Shown here: positions 34,539 through 43,678 of the stretch, piece by piece
Layout: the number at the start of each line of letters is the position of its first letter
How positions within the stretch are numbered: the stretch's first letter is position 1
Source: Nitrospirillum sp034653355
GTDB lineage: Bacteria > Pseudomonadota > Alphaproteobacteria > Azospirillales > Azospirillaceae
NCBI RefSeq assembly: GCF_034653355.1
Contig: NZ_JAYEER010000003.1
Coordinates: 558,001-622,000 of the forward strand
Length of the DNA: 64,000 nt
Direction of reading: 5' to 3'
Translations under genes and position numbers: made by a program
Notes under the pieces: model-generated
Databases searched by the model: none
Seen by the model: the letters and a program-made list of their open reading frames with translations, nothing else
Told to the model about the DNA's origin: nothing

Positions 34539-36284
34539 ATGGTGCATGAGACCCCCCTGATCGCCATCATCGTCGGCGGCCTCGGCTGCGCCTTCGTCCT
34601 GGGCGCCATCGCCACCCGCCTGCGCATCTCGCCCCTGGTGGGGTATTTGCTGGCGGGGGTCATCCTGGGCCCGTTCACGCCGGGCTTCGTCGCCGACCAG
34701 CACCTGGCGTCGCAGCTGGCGGAGATCGGCGTCATCCTGCTGATGTTCGGGGTGGGCCTGCACTTCTCCCTGTCCGACCTCATGTCGGTCAAGCTGATCG
34801 CCATTCCGGGCGCGCTGGCACAGATCGGCGTCGCCACCCTGATGGGCATGGGCCTGGCCCGCCTGATGGGCTGGGGCCTGGGGGCGGGGTTGGTCTTCGG
34901 CCTGGCCCTGTCGGTCGCCAGCACGGTGGTGCTGTTGCGCACGCTGCAGGAACGCCGGCTGATGGAAACGCAGGGCGGCAAGATCGCCATCGGCTGGCTG
35001 GTGGTGGAGGACATGGCCATGGTGCTGGCGCTGGTGCTGCTGCCGGCGCTGGGCGACCTGCTGGGCGGCATGGGCTCGCCCCCGCTGTCGCAATTGGCCC
35101 TGACCCTGGCGTTGACCCTGGGCAAGGTGGCCCTGTTCGTCGCCCTGATGCTGGTGGGCGGGCGCCGCCTGATCCCCTGGATCCTACACCGCATCGCCCA
35201 GACGGGCTCACGCGAGCTGTTCCGCCTGGCGGTGCTGGCGGTGGCGCTGGGCGTGGCCTTCGGGGCGGCCGAGCTGTTCGGCGTGTCCTTCGCGCTGGGC
35301 GCCTTCTTCGCCGGCATGACCCTGGCCGAATCCCCCCTGGCGCATGAGGCGGCGGAGGAATTGCTGCCCCTGCGCGACGCCTTCGCCGTGCTGTTCTTCG
35401 TGTCGGTGGGCATGCTGTTCGACTGGCACATCCTGATCGACCACCCGCTGCCCTTGCTGGGCACCCTGGCCATCATCCTGGTGGGCAAGGTGGTGGCGGC
35501 CTATGTGCTGGTGCGCGCCTTCCGCCACAGCGCCCCCACGGCACTGACCATCGCCGGCGGCCTGGCGCAGATCGGCGAGTTCTCCTTCATCCTGGCGGCC
35601 TTCGGCGTGGATCTGGGACTGCTGCCGCCCACGGGGCAGAGCCTGATCCTGGCGGGGGCCATCCTGTCCATCCTGTTGAACCCCCTGGTGTTCATCGGCC
35701 TGCAGCGTCTGGCCGCCCAGCGCCAACGCAAAGCGGCGGCGGCCACCGGCGAGGCGGAGACGGCGGAGGTTCCGGCCAAGGTCAAGACCTTCACGGCCCC
35801 CGAACCGACTGCCCTGGCCGACCACGCCATCATCATCGGCTACGGCCGGGTCGGCCGCCTGGTGGGCGAGGCCCTGCGCCAGGACGGCACGCCCGTGCTG
35901 GTGGTGGAGGAGGACGCTGGCATCCTGGAACAGCTGCGTGGCGCCGGGCAGGAGGTGATCGCCGGCAACGCGGCCCAGCCGGACGTGCTGGCCGCCGCCA
36001 ATCTGGAGGGCGCGCGGTGGCTGTTCGTGGCCGTGCCCAACAGCTTCGAGGCGGGGCAGGTGGTGGCCCAGGCGCGCAAGCGCAACCCGCAGCTGGACAT
36101 CATCGCCCGCGCCCACACGGACGCCGCCGTGGACCATCTGCGCCAGCACGGCGCCAGCCTGGTCATCATGGGGGAACGGGAAATCGCCCAGGCCATGCTG
36201 TCCCACACCCACGGCCTGCGCATCCCCGACCCCGCCCCCAGCCGAACGGATCCGCCCGACGGCTTGGTGGCGGAGGCGGTATAA
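34539..36284 (+). CDS. ybaL: CPA2 cation:proton antiporter, YbaL/KefB-type
   Basis: 581 residues. Twelve or so membrane segments up to about residue 390 (ISPLVGYLLAGVILGPFTPG, LAEIGVILLMFGVGLHFS, ALSVASTVVLLRTL and the EFSFILA segment), then a TrkA-N Rossmann domain with HAIIIGYGRVGRLVGEALRQDG and NAAQPDVLAAANLEGA. Predicted K+ efflux in exchange for protons with NAD/ligand gating. YbaL is the closest named type; no glutathione-gating partner (KefF/G) is nearby. Its stop touches the PIN toxin stop. Confidence 0.9.
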   Translation: MVHETPLIAIIVGGLGCAFVLGAIATRLRISPLVGYLLAGVILGPFTPGFVADQHLASQLAEIGVILLMFGVGLHFSLSDLMSVKLIAIPGALAQIGVATLMGMGLARLMGWGLGAGLVFGLALSVASTVVLLRTLQERRLMETQGGKIAIGWLVVEDMAMVLALVLLPALGDLLGGMGSPPLSQLALTLALTLGKVALFVALMLVGGRRLIPWILHRIAQTGSRELFRLAVLAVALGVAFGAAELFGVSFALGAFFAGMTLAESPLAHEAAEELLPLRDAFAVLFFVSVGMLFDWHILIDHPLPLLGTLAIILVGKVVAAYVLVRAFRHSAPTALTIAGGLAQIGEFSFILAAFGVDLGLLPPTGQSLILAGAILSILLNPLVFIGLQRLAAQRQRKAAAATGEAETAEVPAKVKTFTAPEPTALADHAIIIGYGRVGRLVGEALRQDGTPVLVVEEDAGILEQLRGAGQEVIAGNAAQPDVLAAANLEGARWLFVAVPNSFEAGQVVAQARKRNPQLDIIARAHTDAAVDHLRQHGASLVIMGEREIAQAMLSHTHGLRIPDPAPSRTDPPDGLVAEAV

Positions 36285-36737
36285 TCAAGTTTTGCGGTCG
36301 AGGGCCGTTTCCAACAGGGGTGATGGGCTGTCGGCAAAGGGGTTGACCAGGGTGACCCCACCCAAAGTCCGACCGTCCTGGCCATCTTCGGTGATCAACA
36401 ATCGACATCCCGCCCGTTTGGCGGTCGCCCACATCATGGCATCCCAGAATGACCAGTTATGGGCGGCTACCGCATCCATGGCTTCCACCAGGCAAATCTC
36501 GTCCGCCGCCACGACGGGCATGGCGTCGCGCCATACCTGAACCATGGCCGCCGCCCGCGCAGCCGGCACCTTGTGACGCCCTGTCAACGCGCGAAACAAT
36601 TCCGCCAGAGCCTGAACCGTCAGGACGCAGTCACGCCCACGAGCCCGCGCCAAGACGTCCACCGCCTTGCGATGTCTTTCCCCGGCCTGGTTGTCAGCGG
36701 CGTAGACCAGAACGTTTGTGTCGATTGCGAACCGCAT
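36285..36737 (-). CDS. PIN-domain toxin, VapC-type
   Basis: 150 residues. PIN nuclease with the four conserved acids: Asp in AIDTNVLVY, Glu in LAELFRAL, Asp in NWSFWDAMMW and Asp in LLITEDGQD. Predicted RNase cutting tRNA or rRNA when its antitoxin is lost. Starts 8 bases after the antitoxin stop; ends on the base next to the antiporter stop on the opposite strand, so there is no space for a separate terminator. Confidence 0.88.
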   Translation of the reverse strand: MRFAIDTNVLVYAADNQAGERHRKAVDVLARARGRDCVLTVQALAELFRALTGRHKVPAARAAAMVQVWRDAMPVVAADEICLVEAMDAVAAHNWSFWDAMMWATAKRAGCRLLITEDGQDGRTLGGVTLVNPFADSPSPLLETALDRKT

Positions 36738-36745
36738 GGATACGC

Positions 36746-36982
36746 TCAGCGGTCCTCATACAACTCATCCCGGCTGAAGGTTCCGCCCCCTAGAGGCAGT
36801 CCTTCCTCAAGCATCGCCAACAGCCTATCCCAAGCCCCCTCGTCCGCCGGAGTTGTATAGGGCACGAGCTTGGCAACCGGCGTCCCCCTGCGGGTAATGA
36901 TCACCGTTTCCCCGTCAGCGGCTTCGCCAAGAATGTCCGAGAATTGTTGATTGGCATCACGGGCCGAAACAATGCGGGTCAT
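36746..36982 (-). CDS. Phd/YefM-type antitoxin
   Basis: 78 residues from ATG 36982 (upstream Met at 36994). N-terminal DNA-binding part TRIVSARDANQQFSDILGEA followed by GETVIITRRGTPVAKLVPY is the Phd/YefM signature; the acidic C-terminal tail should wrap the toxin. Overlapping control of both genes through its own promoter is expected. Paired with the PIN gene downstream. Confidence 0.88.
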   Translation of the reverse strand: MTRIVSARDANQQFSDILGEAADGETVIITRRGTPVAKLVPYTTPADEGAWDRLLAMLEEGLPLGGGTFSRDELYEDR

Positions 36983-37048
36983 GATAGTCGCCAAGAGACG
37001 GGGGTGAGAGCCACCCTGCCAGCATGGCCCCCGTGATCCCGTGAATCA

Positions 37049-37080
37049 AGGGCGATGTAGGTACATACCTACATCGCCCT
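37049..37080 (-). terminator. perfect 14-bp hairpin at the end of the S41 peptidase gene
   Basis: AGGGCGATGTAGGT / ACCTACATCGCCCT with a four-base loop; the stop codon at 37071-37069 lies inside it. It lacks a T-run on either strand, so it is a hairpin of uncertain termination strength. It separates the peptidase gene from the antitoxin promoter. May instead be an operator. Confidence 0.5.
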
Positions 37081-40000
37081 CTTCGCTTTCACCGACCCGT
37101 CTCCGGCAGCACCGGCTTGCGGGTCCGGGTAGGCCGGGCGGGTGAAGGTCTGGGGCGGGGTCTTGGCCAGCTGGTCCAGCGCCACGGCCACCGCCTTTTC
37201 CAGCTGCGGGTCGTGGCCCTGGCGCACCAGGGCGGGGTCCTGCTCCACCTCCACATCCGGCGGGATGCCGATGTTTTCCACCTCCCACTCGCCATGGGTG
37301 CCGTAGAGCGCCCAGCGCGGCGCGGTGATGGAGCCGCCGTCCATCAGCGGGGGATAGCCGCCGATGCCCACCAAGCCGCCCCAGGTGCGCACCCCCACCA
37401 GGGTGCCCAGCTTGGCCTTGCGGAACAGCCAGGGCAGCGCGTCGCCGCCGGAGCCCGACATCTGGTTGATGATCATGACCTTGGGGCCGTAGATGGCCTG
37501 CGCCGGTTCCACCATCTCCTCCCCCTCGCGGGTGGCGTCGATCATCTGCGGCGTTTTCTTCATCTGTTCGATGATGAAGTCCGCGATCTGGCCGCCGTGG
37601 TTGAAGCGCTCATCCACGATGGCGCCCTGCTTGCCCACTTGCGAGTAGTAGTAGCGGTTGAAGTTGGCGAAGCCGCCCGCCGCCGTGTCAGGCAGATAGA
37701 CGTAGGCCAGGCGCCCGCCCGACAGCTGATCCACCTTGCGCCGGTTTTCCTCCATCCAGGTGTGCAGGCGCAGCTTGGTTTCCGAGGGCAAGGGCACCAC
37801 CGTCACCTGGCGCGAGCCGCCGCCGTCGGCCTTGGGGCCCACGGTCAGTACCGTCTGCTTGCCGGCCGTGCCCAGGAAGTAGCGGTAGACCTCCTGGTCC
37901 GTCTTCACCTCGTTGCCGTTGACCGCCAGCAACAGATCGCCCACGGCGATGTTGACGCCCGGCTGGGTCAGCGGGGCCCGGGCCCCGGGCGTCCAGTTCT
38001 CGCCCTCCAGGATGCGGGCGAACTGGTAACGGCCGGCCACGACACGATAGTCGGCGCCCAGCAGACCGACGCTGACCTTGTCCTGCTTGGGGAAGGCGCC
38101 GCCGCCCACAAAGGTGTGGCCCACGCCGATATGCCCGGTCATCTCCGCGAACAGGGTGTTAAGGTCCACGCGGCCGGCCAGCGCCTCCAGGAAAGGAGCG
38201 TAGACCTGTTCGGCCTTGGCCAAATCCAGGCCCTGGGCCTTGGGGTCGTAGAGGAAGTCGCGCTCGATGCGCCAGGCCTCATGGTACATCTGCCGCCATT
38301 CGGCGCGCGGGTCGACCCAAACCTGCATCTCGTCCAGCTTCAGGGCGCCGGCCCCGGCGTCGGGCGCCTTGTCGGCGCCGTTCACGAACCAGCGGCCATG
38401 CTGGGCGTACAGCACCTTGCGCCCGTCGGCGGAGACGAAGAAACTGCCGGCGTCCACACCGTCCACGAACTTGTCGGTCTTGCGCGTCTTCAGGTCGAAA
38501 CGCGCGACCTCCAGACTGGGCGGGCCGTTCTCGTCACCATCCAGGTAATCCTCGTCCGTCAGGGCCACCGGCTGGGCGGCGGCGAAGACGATGCCTTCCG
38601 TCCCGACCTCGATGCCCGCCAGGTTCACGCGCGGGATGGGCAGGACCAGGGTGCGCTGGTCCAGGCCGGCAAAGTCGATACGGACCTCCGCGGCCTTCTT
38701 GCCGTCGCCCTTCTTGTCATCCCCTTTCTTGTCGCCGTCATCCTGGCCGGCCTTCTTGCCATCGGCCGCCGCTTCCTCGTCACTCTCCGGCGCCAGGGGC
38801 GAAGGCAGGTCGCGGCGCAGCACCATGACGTAGACGCGGCCGTCGGTGGCGCGGCCCATGCTGGACATGTCCAGCCAGCCCTGGTCCAGGCCGTTGTTGG
38901 TGAAGGCCACGAAGTACAGGTACTTGCCGCCGCGATCGAAGCGGGGAGAGGTGGCGTTGCTGCGCCCGTCCGTCACCATCTGCGCCTTCTTGTCGGCCAG
39001 GCTGTAGACGAAGATGCCGTGCAGGTGGTTGGGCAACTGCTTGGCGTAGGCGATCCAGCGGCTGTCCGGCGACCAGGCCGGGTTCAACTGGCTGGCCGGG
39101 CTGTCATAACGGTCTGTGTCCACCTTAACCGGCGTGGGGTGGTCCAAATCGACGACCCACAGATTCAGCCGCTTGTCGGTATAGGCGATCTTCTTGCTGT
39201 CGGGGGACCAGAGGGGGCCGTAGAAATAGCTGGGCGGCTGGCCCAGGCCGATGACCTTCACCGGCCCCAGCCCATCGGCGGAGCGCAGGTGCAGGGCGTA
39301 CTCCCCACCCTGGTCGGAGAACCAGGCCACCGTCTTGCCGTCCGGCGACCAGGCGGGGTCGCGGTCGGCCACGCCGGGGCTTTGCGTCAGGTTGCGCACA
39401 TCGCCCTTTTCCGCCGGCACGGACAGGATCTCGCCGTGTGTCTCGAACAGTACCCGCTTGCCGGTGGGCGAGAGGGCGGCGTGCAGGATTTGGCCGGGAT
39501 CCAGTGTTTCCAGGTGCGCCCGGGTCTGCGGCAGTTCGCCGGATATCGTCACCGGCACGGCATGCGCCTGGCGGGTCGTGGTGTCGTACAGGTTCAGAGT
39601 GCCGAACTGGTCATAGACGATGCCGCCGGGGCCGGCCGCCGCCGATTCGATGTCGAAGCCCTTCTCATTACGGACGACGGACGTGACCTTGGCCGTCTTG
39701 ACGTCATAGGCGTAGAGGGCCACCGGCCCCTCGCGGTCCGACAGGAAATAGACGGTGTCGCCCACCCATAGTGGGTTGCGGTCATTGGAGTTGTCGCGCG
39801 GGATCTTGACCACGCCGCTGTCGCTCAGCGCCGCGATCCACACCCGCGAGGTCTGGCCACCCCGGTAATGCTTCCACGCCGGCTGCCACTGTGAGAACGG
39901 CACATAGGCCAGGCGCCCGCCATCCGGGGAATAGCTGGCCTGGAATCCAGAAGGCAGCGGCAGCTGGGTGGCGGCGCCACCCGTGACGGGGATGGTGTAG

Positions 40001-40467
40001 AGCTGCTCCAGGTCGCGCGGCGTGGTGCGCGGCGTGCGGAACAGCACGTTCTTGCCGTCCGGCGTCCAGCCCACCGCCACGTCGCGGCCAGGATGCCAGG
40101 TCAGGCGCTGCGGCTGGCCGCCGGTGGCGGGCACGACATAGACATCGGTGTTGCCGTCATAGGTGCCGGTGTAGGCGACCAGGCTGCCGTCGGGGGAAAA
40201 GACGGGGCCGCTGTTCTGCCCCTGGCCCGCCACCAGCAGGGTGGCCTGGCCGCCGGCGCGCGGCACCGTCCAGATCTGCCCGCCGTAGTCGAAGGCGATC
40301 AGGCTGGCCGACAGGCTGGGGTGCTGCAGCATCAGGGGTGGCGGGGCGGAGGCGGGCTTTGCCCCCGGGGACGGTACTTCGGGCGGCTTCGTCTGGGCCT
40401 GGGCATAAGAACCGGACAAGGAAACGGGAACCAACAGGCACGCGAGCGCCACGCCAAGCCAACGCAT
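37069..40467 (-). CDS. tricorn-like S41 family peptidase
   Basis: 1,132 residues from ATG 40467, where a signal peptide starts (MRWLGVALACLLVPVSL). Residues about 45-650 are WD40/TolB-type beta-propeller repeats (FSPDGSLVAYTG, WSPDGKTVAWFSD, WSPDSRWIAYAK). A low-complexity Lys/Asp/Gly insert follows at about 600-630. The C-terminus has a PDZ core and the S41 catalytic domain with Ser in NQMSGSGGDALPW. Exported peptidase that degrades peptides, as in tricorn protease homologues. Start codon is far upstream of an alternative at 40620 that lacks a signal sequence. Confidence 0.92.
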   Translation of the reverse strand: MRWLGVALACLLVPVSLSGSYAQAQTKPPEVPSPGAKPASAPPPLMLQHPSLSASLIAFDYGGQIWTVPRAGGQATLLVAGQGQNSGPVFSPDGSLVAYTGTYDGNTDVYVVPATGGQPQRLTWHPGRDVAVGWTPDGKNVLFRTPRTTPRDLEQLYTIPVTGGAATQLPLPSGFQASYSPDGGRLAYVPFSQWQPAWKHYRGGQTSRVWIAALSDSGVVKIPRDNSNDRNPLWVGDTVYFLSDREGPVALYAYDVKTAKVTSVVRNEKGFDIESAAAGPGGIVYDQFGTLNLYDTTTRQAHAVPVTISGELPQTRAHLETLDPGQILHAALSPTGKRVLFETHGEILSVPAEKGDVRNLTQSPGVADRDPAWSPDGKTVAWFSDQGGEYALHLRSADGLGPVKVIGLGQPPSYFYGPLWSPDSKKIAYTDKRLNLWVVDLDHPTPVKVDTDRYDSPASQLNPAWSPDSRWIAYAKQLPNHLHGIFVYSLADKKAQMVTDGRSNATSPRFDRGGKYLYFVAFTNNGLDQGWLDMSSMGRATDGRVYVMVLRRDLPSPLAPESDEEAAADGKKAGQDDGDKKGDDKKGDGKKAAEVRIDFAGLDQRTLVLPIPRVNLAGIEVGTEGIVFAAAQPVALTDEDYLDGDENGPPSLEVARFDLKTRKTDKFVDGVDAGSFFVSADGRKVLYAQHGRWFVNGADKAPDAGAGALKLDEMQVWVDPRAEWRQMYHEAWRIERDFLYDPKAQGLDLAKAEQVYAPFLEALAGRVDLNTLFAEMTGHIGVGHTFVGGGAFPKQDKVSVGLLGADYRVVAGRYQFARILEGENWTPGARAPLTQPGVNIAVGDLLLAVNGNEVKTDQEVYRYFLGTAGKQTVLTVGPKADGGGSRQVTVVPLPSETKLRLHTWMEENRRKVDQLSGGRLAYVYLPDTAAGGFANFNRYYYSQVGKQGAIVDERFNHGGQIADFIIEQMKKTPQMIDATREGEEMVEPAQAIYGPKVMIINQMSGSGGDALPWLFRKAKLGTLVGVRTWGGLVGIGGYPPLMDGGSITAPRWALYGTHGEWEVENIGIPPDVEVEQDPALVRQGHDPQLEKAVAVALDQLAKTPPQTFTRPAYPDPQAGAAGDGSVKAKRAM

Positions 40468-40686
40468 CAGACACCGCCGGGTTGTGAAAGGGCTGAAGGT
40501 AATTGTTCCATACCGTGTCAGCCGGCGCCACGGCGCTGAAACGGCACGCAACGATTTCTGATGGCGGTACCTGGAAACGATTTCATTTGTCAAAATACGC
40601 GCCGCAAATGGTGCCGGCATAAGGCAAGATCAGGGGACGCGCCGCCGCCGGGGGGATGCGGCGTGGCCTGCGGGGGGACCGATCCC

Positions 40687-41625
40687 ATGGGGTGGACGAG
40701 GGTGGCCACGGCACTGTTGTGCACGGCCTTGGTGACGACGAACGCGCGGGGTGCCGGTAAGACCGCCCCGCCGGCGGATGACGCGCACCCGGCGCCGGCG
40801 CGCGGGCAGAACGATGAGGTCTTCACCATCATCTATCCGCGCGCGACGGAAAGCGCCACCGACCCCCGGGACGAATACCCGCTGGGCCTCCTGCGCCTGG
40901 CCCTGGACAAGGTGGGTGTGCGCTACACCATCCGCCCCAGCGCCACGGTCATGGAACAGGCCCGCGCCGCCGTGGCCCTGCAGCAGGGCACGGAGGTGAC
41001 GCTGCTGTGGAACGGCATGTCCGCCAAGCTGGAGCGGGAGTTGCGGCCCATCCGCATCCCCCTGTTCCGGGGGGTGCTGGGCTATCGCCTGTTCATCATC
41101 AACAAGGCGGCGCAGGCCAAGTTCTCCGCCGTCCGTACCCTGGACGACCTGAGGCGCCTGACCGCCGGCCAAGCCCTGGGCTGGCCCGACGTGGACATCC
41201 TGCAGGCCGCCGGATTGCCGGTGGAGGCCTTCCGCTATGACCTGCTGTTCCGCCTGGTGGGCCTGAACCGCATCGATTATTTCCCCCGCGGCGCCAACGA
41301 GATCTTCGCCGAGGTCGCCCAGCGTTCGCTCGACGTGCCCGACCTGGCGGTGGAAAGCGATCTTGTCCTGGTCTACCCCTTCGACAGCTTTTTCTACACC
41401 ACCAAGGCCAACGAGGCCCTGGCCGCCGCCATCGAGAAGGGCCTGCTGAAGGCCTATGAGGACGGCACCTTCCTGAAGTACTTCAACGACAGCCCCTACA
41501 TCCGGCAGATGCTGACCGAAGCCCACCTGGACAGCCGCCGCCGCATCGAGCTCCCCAATCCGCTGCTGTCCCCCGAGACGGCGGCCCTGCCGGATCGATT
41601 CTGGTATGGCAGGGATGGGCGCTGA
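40687..41625 (+). CDS. periplasmic solute-binding-like protein
   Basis: 312 residues from ATG 40687 (GGGGGGA upstream); frame is open earlier but that part has no signal. Signal peptide ends near TNARGAG. The mature protein follows an SBP family-3-like pattern: EVFTIIYPRAT, LLRLALDKVGVRYTIRPS and RLFIINKAAQAKF. It is the second such orphan in the window, and shares layout rather than close sequence with the one at 22641. Divergent from the S41 gene. Ligand unknown. Confidence 0.7.
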   Translation: MGWTRVATALLCTALVTTNARGAGKTAPPADDAHPAPARGQNDEVFTIIYPRATESATDPRDEYPLGLLRLALDKVGVRYTIRPSATVMEQARAAVALQQGTEVTLLWNGMSAKLERELRPIRIPLFRGVLGYRLFIINKAAQAKFSAVRTLDDLRRLTAGQALGWPDVDILQAAGLPVEAFRYDLLFRLVGLNRIDYFPRGANEIFAEVAQRSLDVPDLAVESDLVLVYPFDSFFYTTKANEALAAAIEKGLLKAYEDGTFLKYFNDSPYIRQMLTEAHLDSRRRIELPNPLLSPETAALPDRFWYGRDGR

Positions 41626-41637
41626 CCGGGCTAAGCA

Positions 41638-42036
41638 TCACCGGCCGTTGCCCAGCTTGGCCAGAACCTTTGTGATCGCGGCGCGCACACCCGGCTTGTC
41701 GATGATCTCCCCGCAATAGAGAACGGGTAGCGCTTTGCCTTGCTGTGGGTTGCCTTCATCCCGCGCCACCGGCATGTCGCCCTTGGCCAGGGCCGCCGTA
41801 ACGGCCGCCCTCACCGGCGCCAACATCACAGGATCACGGCCTCTGCCTTGCACGATAGTCTCGCCCCAGCCATAGCCCTGCTCCTTCAGGTAAGGCTGAT
41901 CCTGAGCCACCAAACAGGTGGCGACGGCGTAGCCCTCCACGTCCCGCTGCGCCTCACTACGCCCCGCGGCGAAGGCAACGGACGTGTAACCGAGGAGACC
42001 AGCCGCCAGTAACAGGCCATAGTGTTTGGTCATCAT
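41638..42036 (-). CDS. tai4: T6SS amidase immunity protein, Tai4-like
   Basis: 132 residues (a second Met lies at 42033). Signal peptide (HYGLLLAAGLLGYTSVAFA) sends it to the periplasm, where Tai4 proteins block incoming Tae4. The mature part has two Cys (about residues 42 and 109), as expected for a disulfide. One base separates the amidase stop from this start, so expression is coupled. Assignment combines length, export, and the amidase beside it. Confidence 0.75.
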   Translation of the reverse strand: MMTKHYGLLLAAGLLGYTSVAFAAGRSEAQRDVEGYAVATCLVAQDQPYLKEQGYGWGETIVQGRGRDPVMLAPVRAAVTAALAKGDMPVARDEGNPQQGKALPVLYCGEIIDKPGVRAAITKVLAKLGNGR

Positions 42037-42037
42037 G

Positions 42038-42556
42038 TCACGGCAACTCCCAGAATTCGCCCTTTGATGTCTTAACCTTGGTATTTACCGGGTCGACGTA
42101 AGCCGCGTAATTGTCGTGGCTCGGTTCACGGTAGTTGGAGCCGTTCCATAGCGCGATATGCCCCGTAGCATTCGACCAATTCACGCTGAAGGCGATGATG
42201 CCCTGCTTGTTAAGGAAAGCGTCGTCGAATGGACTTGTGTTGTCCAAAGATGGCTTACCCAGCGTATGCCGCAGATACGTGCGCAGGTCCGACACCGCGT
42301 AGATGATGCGGGAACCATCGGCCGTGCCAATGGTGCGGGCACCGGCTGCACTCGCAGTGGAACTAAGGATCGGGACACCACTTTGATTCAGCGCCACGCT
42401 CATCCGGCTGGCGCAGGTATTTCCATTGGGACCGAAGCCAGGCTCATTGATGTTATTGGCGGCGGCGCCACCCAGCCAAGTGTAAAGGTCCTTCAACGTC
42501 GGATATGTCGCATGGTCGGGAAACGCCGCCCACATGCGATTGAAGTTCGATTTCAT
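42038..42556 (-). CDS. tae4: type VI secretion amidase effector, Tae4 family
   Basis: 172 residues from ATG 42556. NlpC/P60-type peptidoglycan amidase that cuts D-Glu-mDAP bonds in rival cells. Catalytic Cys in NGNTCASRMSVALN (about residue 48) and His in ATGHIALWNGS (about 133), both in their family contexts. No signal peptide, as for effectors delivered by T6SS. The pair has a less GC-extreme composition than its flanks, and no other T6SS gene is in the window, so this looks like an acquired orphan cassette. Confidence 0.85.
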   Translation of the reverse strand: MKSNFNRMWAAFPDHATYPTLKDLYTWLGGAAANNINEPGFGPNGNTCASRMSVALNQSGVPILSSTASAAGARTIGTADGSRIIYAVSDLRTYLRHTLGKPSLDNTSPFDDAFLNKQGIIAFSVNWSNATGHIALWNGSNYREPSHDNYAAYVDPVNTKVKTSKGEFWELP

Positions 42557-42668
42557 CCGTTTCCTCCCAACCCTAAACAGGCTGTTTGGACACTCGGGCA
42601 TTTATCCTGAGCGACCCGGGACGATGAACTAGAGCGAGAAACATCCCCTTCAAGCACAGCCGGATGGG

Positions 42669-43157
42669 CTACAACACCGGCACAGGCCCCAACGGGAAGC
42701 GCTGTTTGATGCGGGCCAGCAGGCTGTCGCGCACCTGGCGGTATGCGGCCAAGCGGGTCTCGCGGTTGCCTTCGATGAAGCTGGGGTCGAAGGTGTGCCA
42801 GAACTCCACGTCGCACGCCGTGGTGCGGGTCATTTCCACCGCGCGGTGCTGCGCCTCCGGCGACAGCGACACCACCAGGTCGAAGCTGGTGTCCTCCAGC
42901 TGGTCGAAGGTCTTGGCGCGGTGGCGGCTGATGTCGATGCCCATCTCCTCCATCACCGCGGCGGCGAAGGGGTCGGGGTCGCCCTCGCGCACGCCGGCGC
43001 TGTCCACATACAGGCGGTGGCCGTGCAGGTGGCGCAAAAGCGCCGCCGCCATGGGGGAGCGGATGGAATTGTGGGTGCAGGCGAACAGCACGCTGGTGAT
43101 CTGGGCCGGATGCACGGCGGGGGCGAAGGCGGCGAAAGGATCCGGGCGTTCCGCCAT
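42669..43157 (-). CDS. low-molecular-weight protein-tyrosine phosphatase
   Basis: 162 residues. P-loop signature CTHNSIRSP (C-x5-R-S) near residue 27 with a DP motif in HTFDPSF as general acid. SLSPEAQHRAVE and EFWHTFDP are typical of the alphaproteobacterial LMW-PTP/ArsC-like branch that follows UPF0262. Probably dephosphorylates protein Tyr or acts on arsenate; the former is likelier. Eight bases after the UPF0262 stop. Confidence 0.88.
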   Translation of the reverse strand: MAERPDPFAAFAPAVHPAQITSVLFACTHNSIRSPMAAALLRHLHGHRLYVDSAGVREGDPDPFAAAVMEEMGIDISRHRAKTFDQLEDTSFDLVVSLSPEAQHRAVEMTRTTACDVEFWHTFDPSFIEGNRETRLAAYRQVRDSLLARIKQRFPLGPVPVL

Positions 43158-43165
43158 CTTTCCCC

Positions 43166-43666
43166 TCAGCCCCGGATATGCAGGACGCAGATGAGGGTGA
43201 ACAGGCGGCGGGCGGTGCCATGATCCATGGTCACCTTGGCGGCCAGCCGCTCGCGCAGCAGGTCGGAGCCCTCGTTGTGCAGGCCCCGCCGTCCCATGTC
43301 GATGGCCTCGATCTGCGAAGGGCTGGCGGTCTTGATGGCCTTGTAATAGCCCTCGCAGATCAGGAAATAGTCGCGGATGACCGTCCGCAGGGGCGTCAGC
43401 GGCAGGGTGATGCGGTCGACTTCCGCATCCCCTTCGTCCCGCAGGTCGAAGACCAGGCGGTTGTCCTCGATGGAGATGAAAAGGCGGTAGGGGCCGGAGG
43501 CCGGATGGTCCACCAGCTGGAACTGCTGGTTCTCCTCCACCAGGTCGAACAGCGCCACCGCCCGCTCATGCTCCACCTCCGGCCGGCGGCGGATGGCCGT
43601 CTGCTCGACCAGTTCGACATGGACGATGCGCTGGCGGCCAGCGTCCGGCTTCGGGGCATCCGACAT
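43166..43666 (-). CDS. UPF0262 family protein
   Basis: 166 residues. Matches the UPF0262 pattern: VEHERAVALFDLVEENQQF, PYRLFISIEDNRLVFD, LPLTPLRTVIRDYFLICEGYY and the end GTARRLFTLICVLHIRG. Cytoplasmic protein of unknown function found only in alphaproteobacteria beside hisD. 12 bases after hisD. Confidence 0.92.
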   Translation of the reverse strand: MSDAPKPDAGRQRIVHVELVEQTAIRRRPEVEHERAVALFDLVEENQQFQLVDHPASGPYRLFISIEDNRLVFDLRDEGDAEVDRITLPLTPLRTVIRDYFLICEGYYKAIKTASPSQIEAIDMGRRGLHNEGSDLLRERLAAKVTMDHGTARRLFTLICVLHIRG

Positions 43667-43678
43667 CCGGGCGTTTCC

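Noticed and set aside
37117..39771. An 884-codon plus-strand frame opposite the S41 peptidase
   Set aside because: It is antisense to a well-defined propeller/S41 protein and shows a His/Gly/Ala shadow composition without domains.
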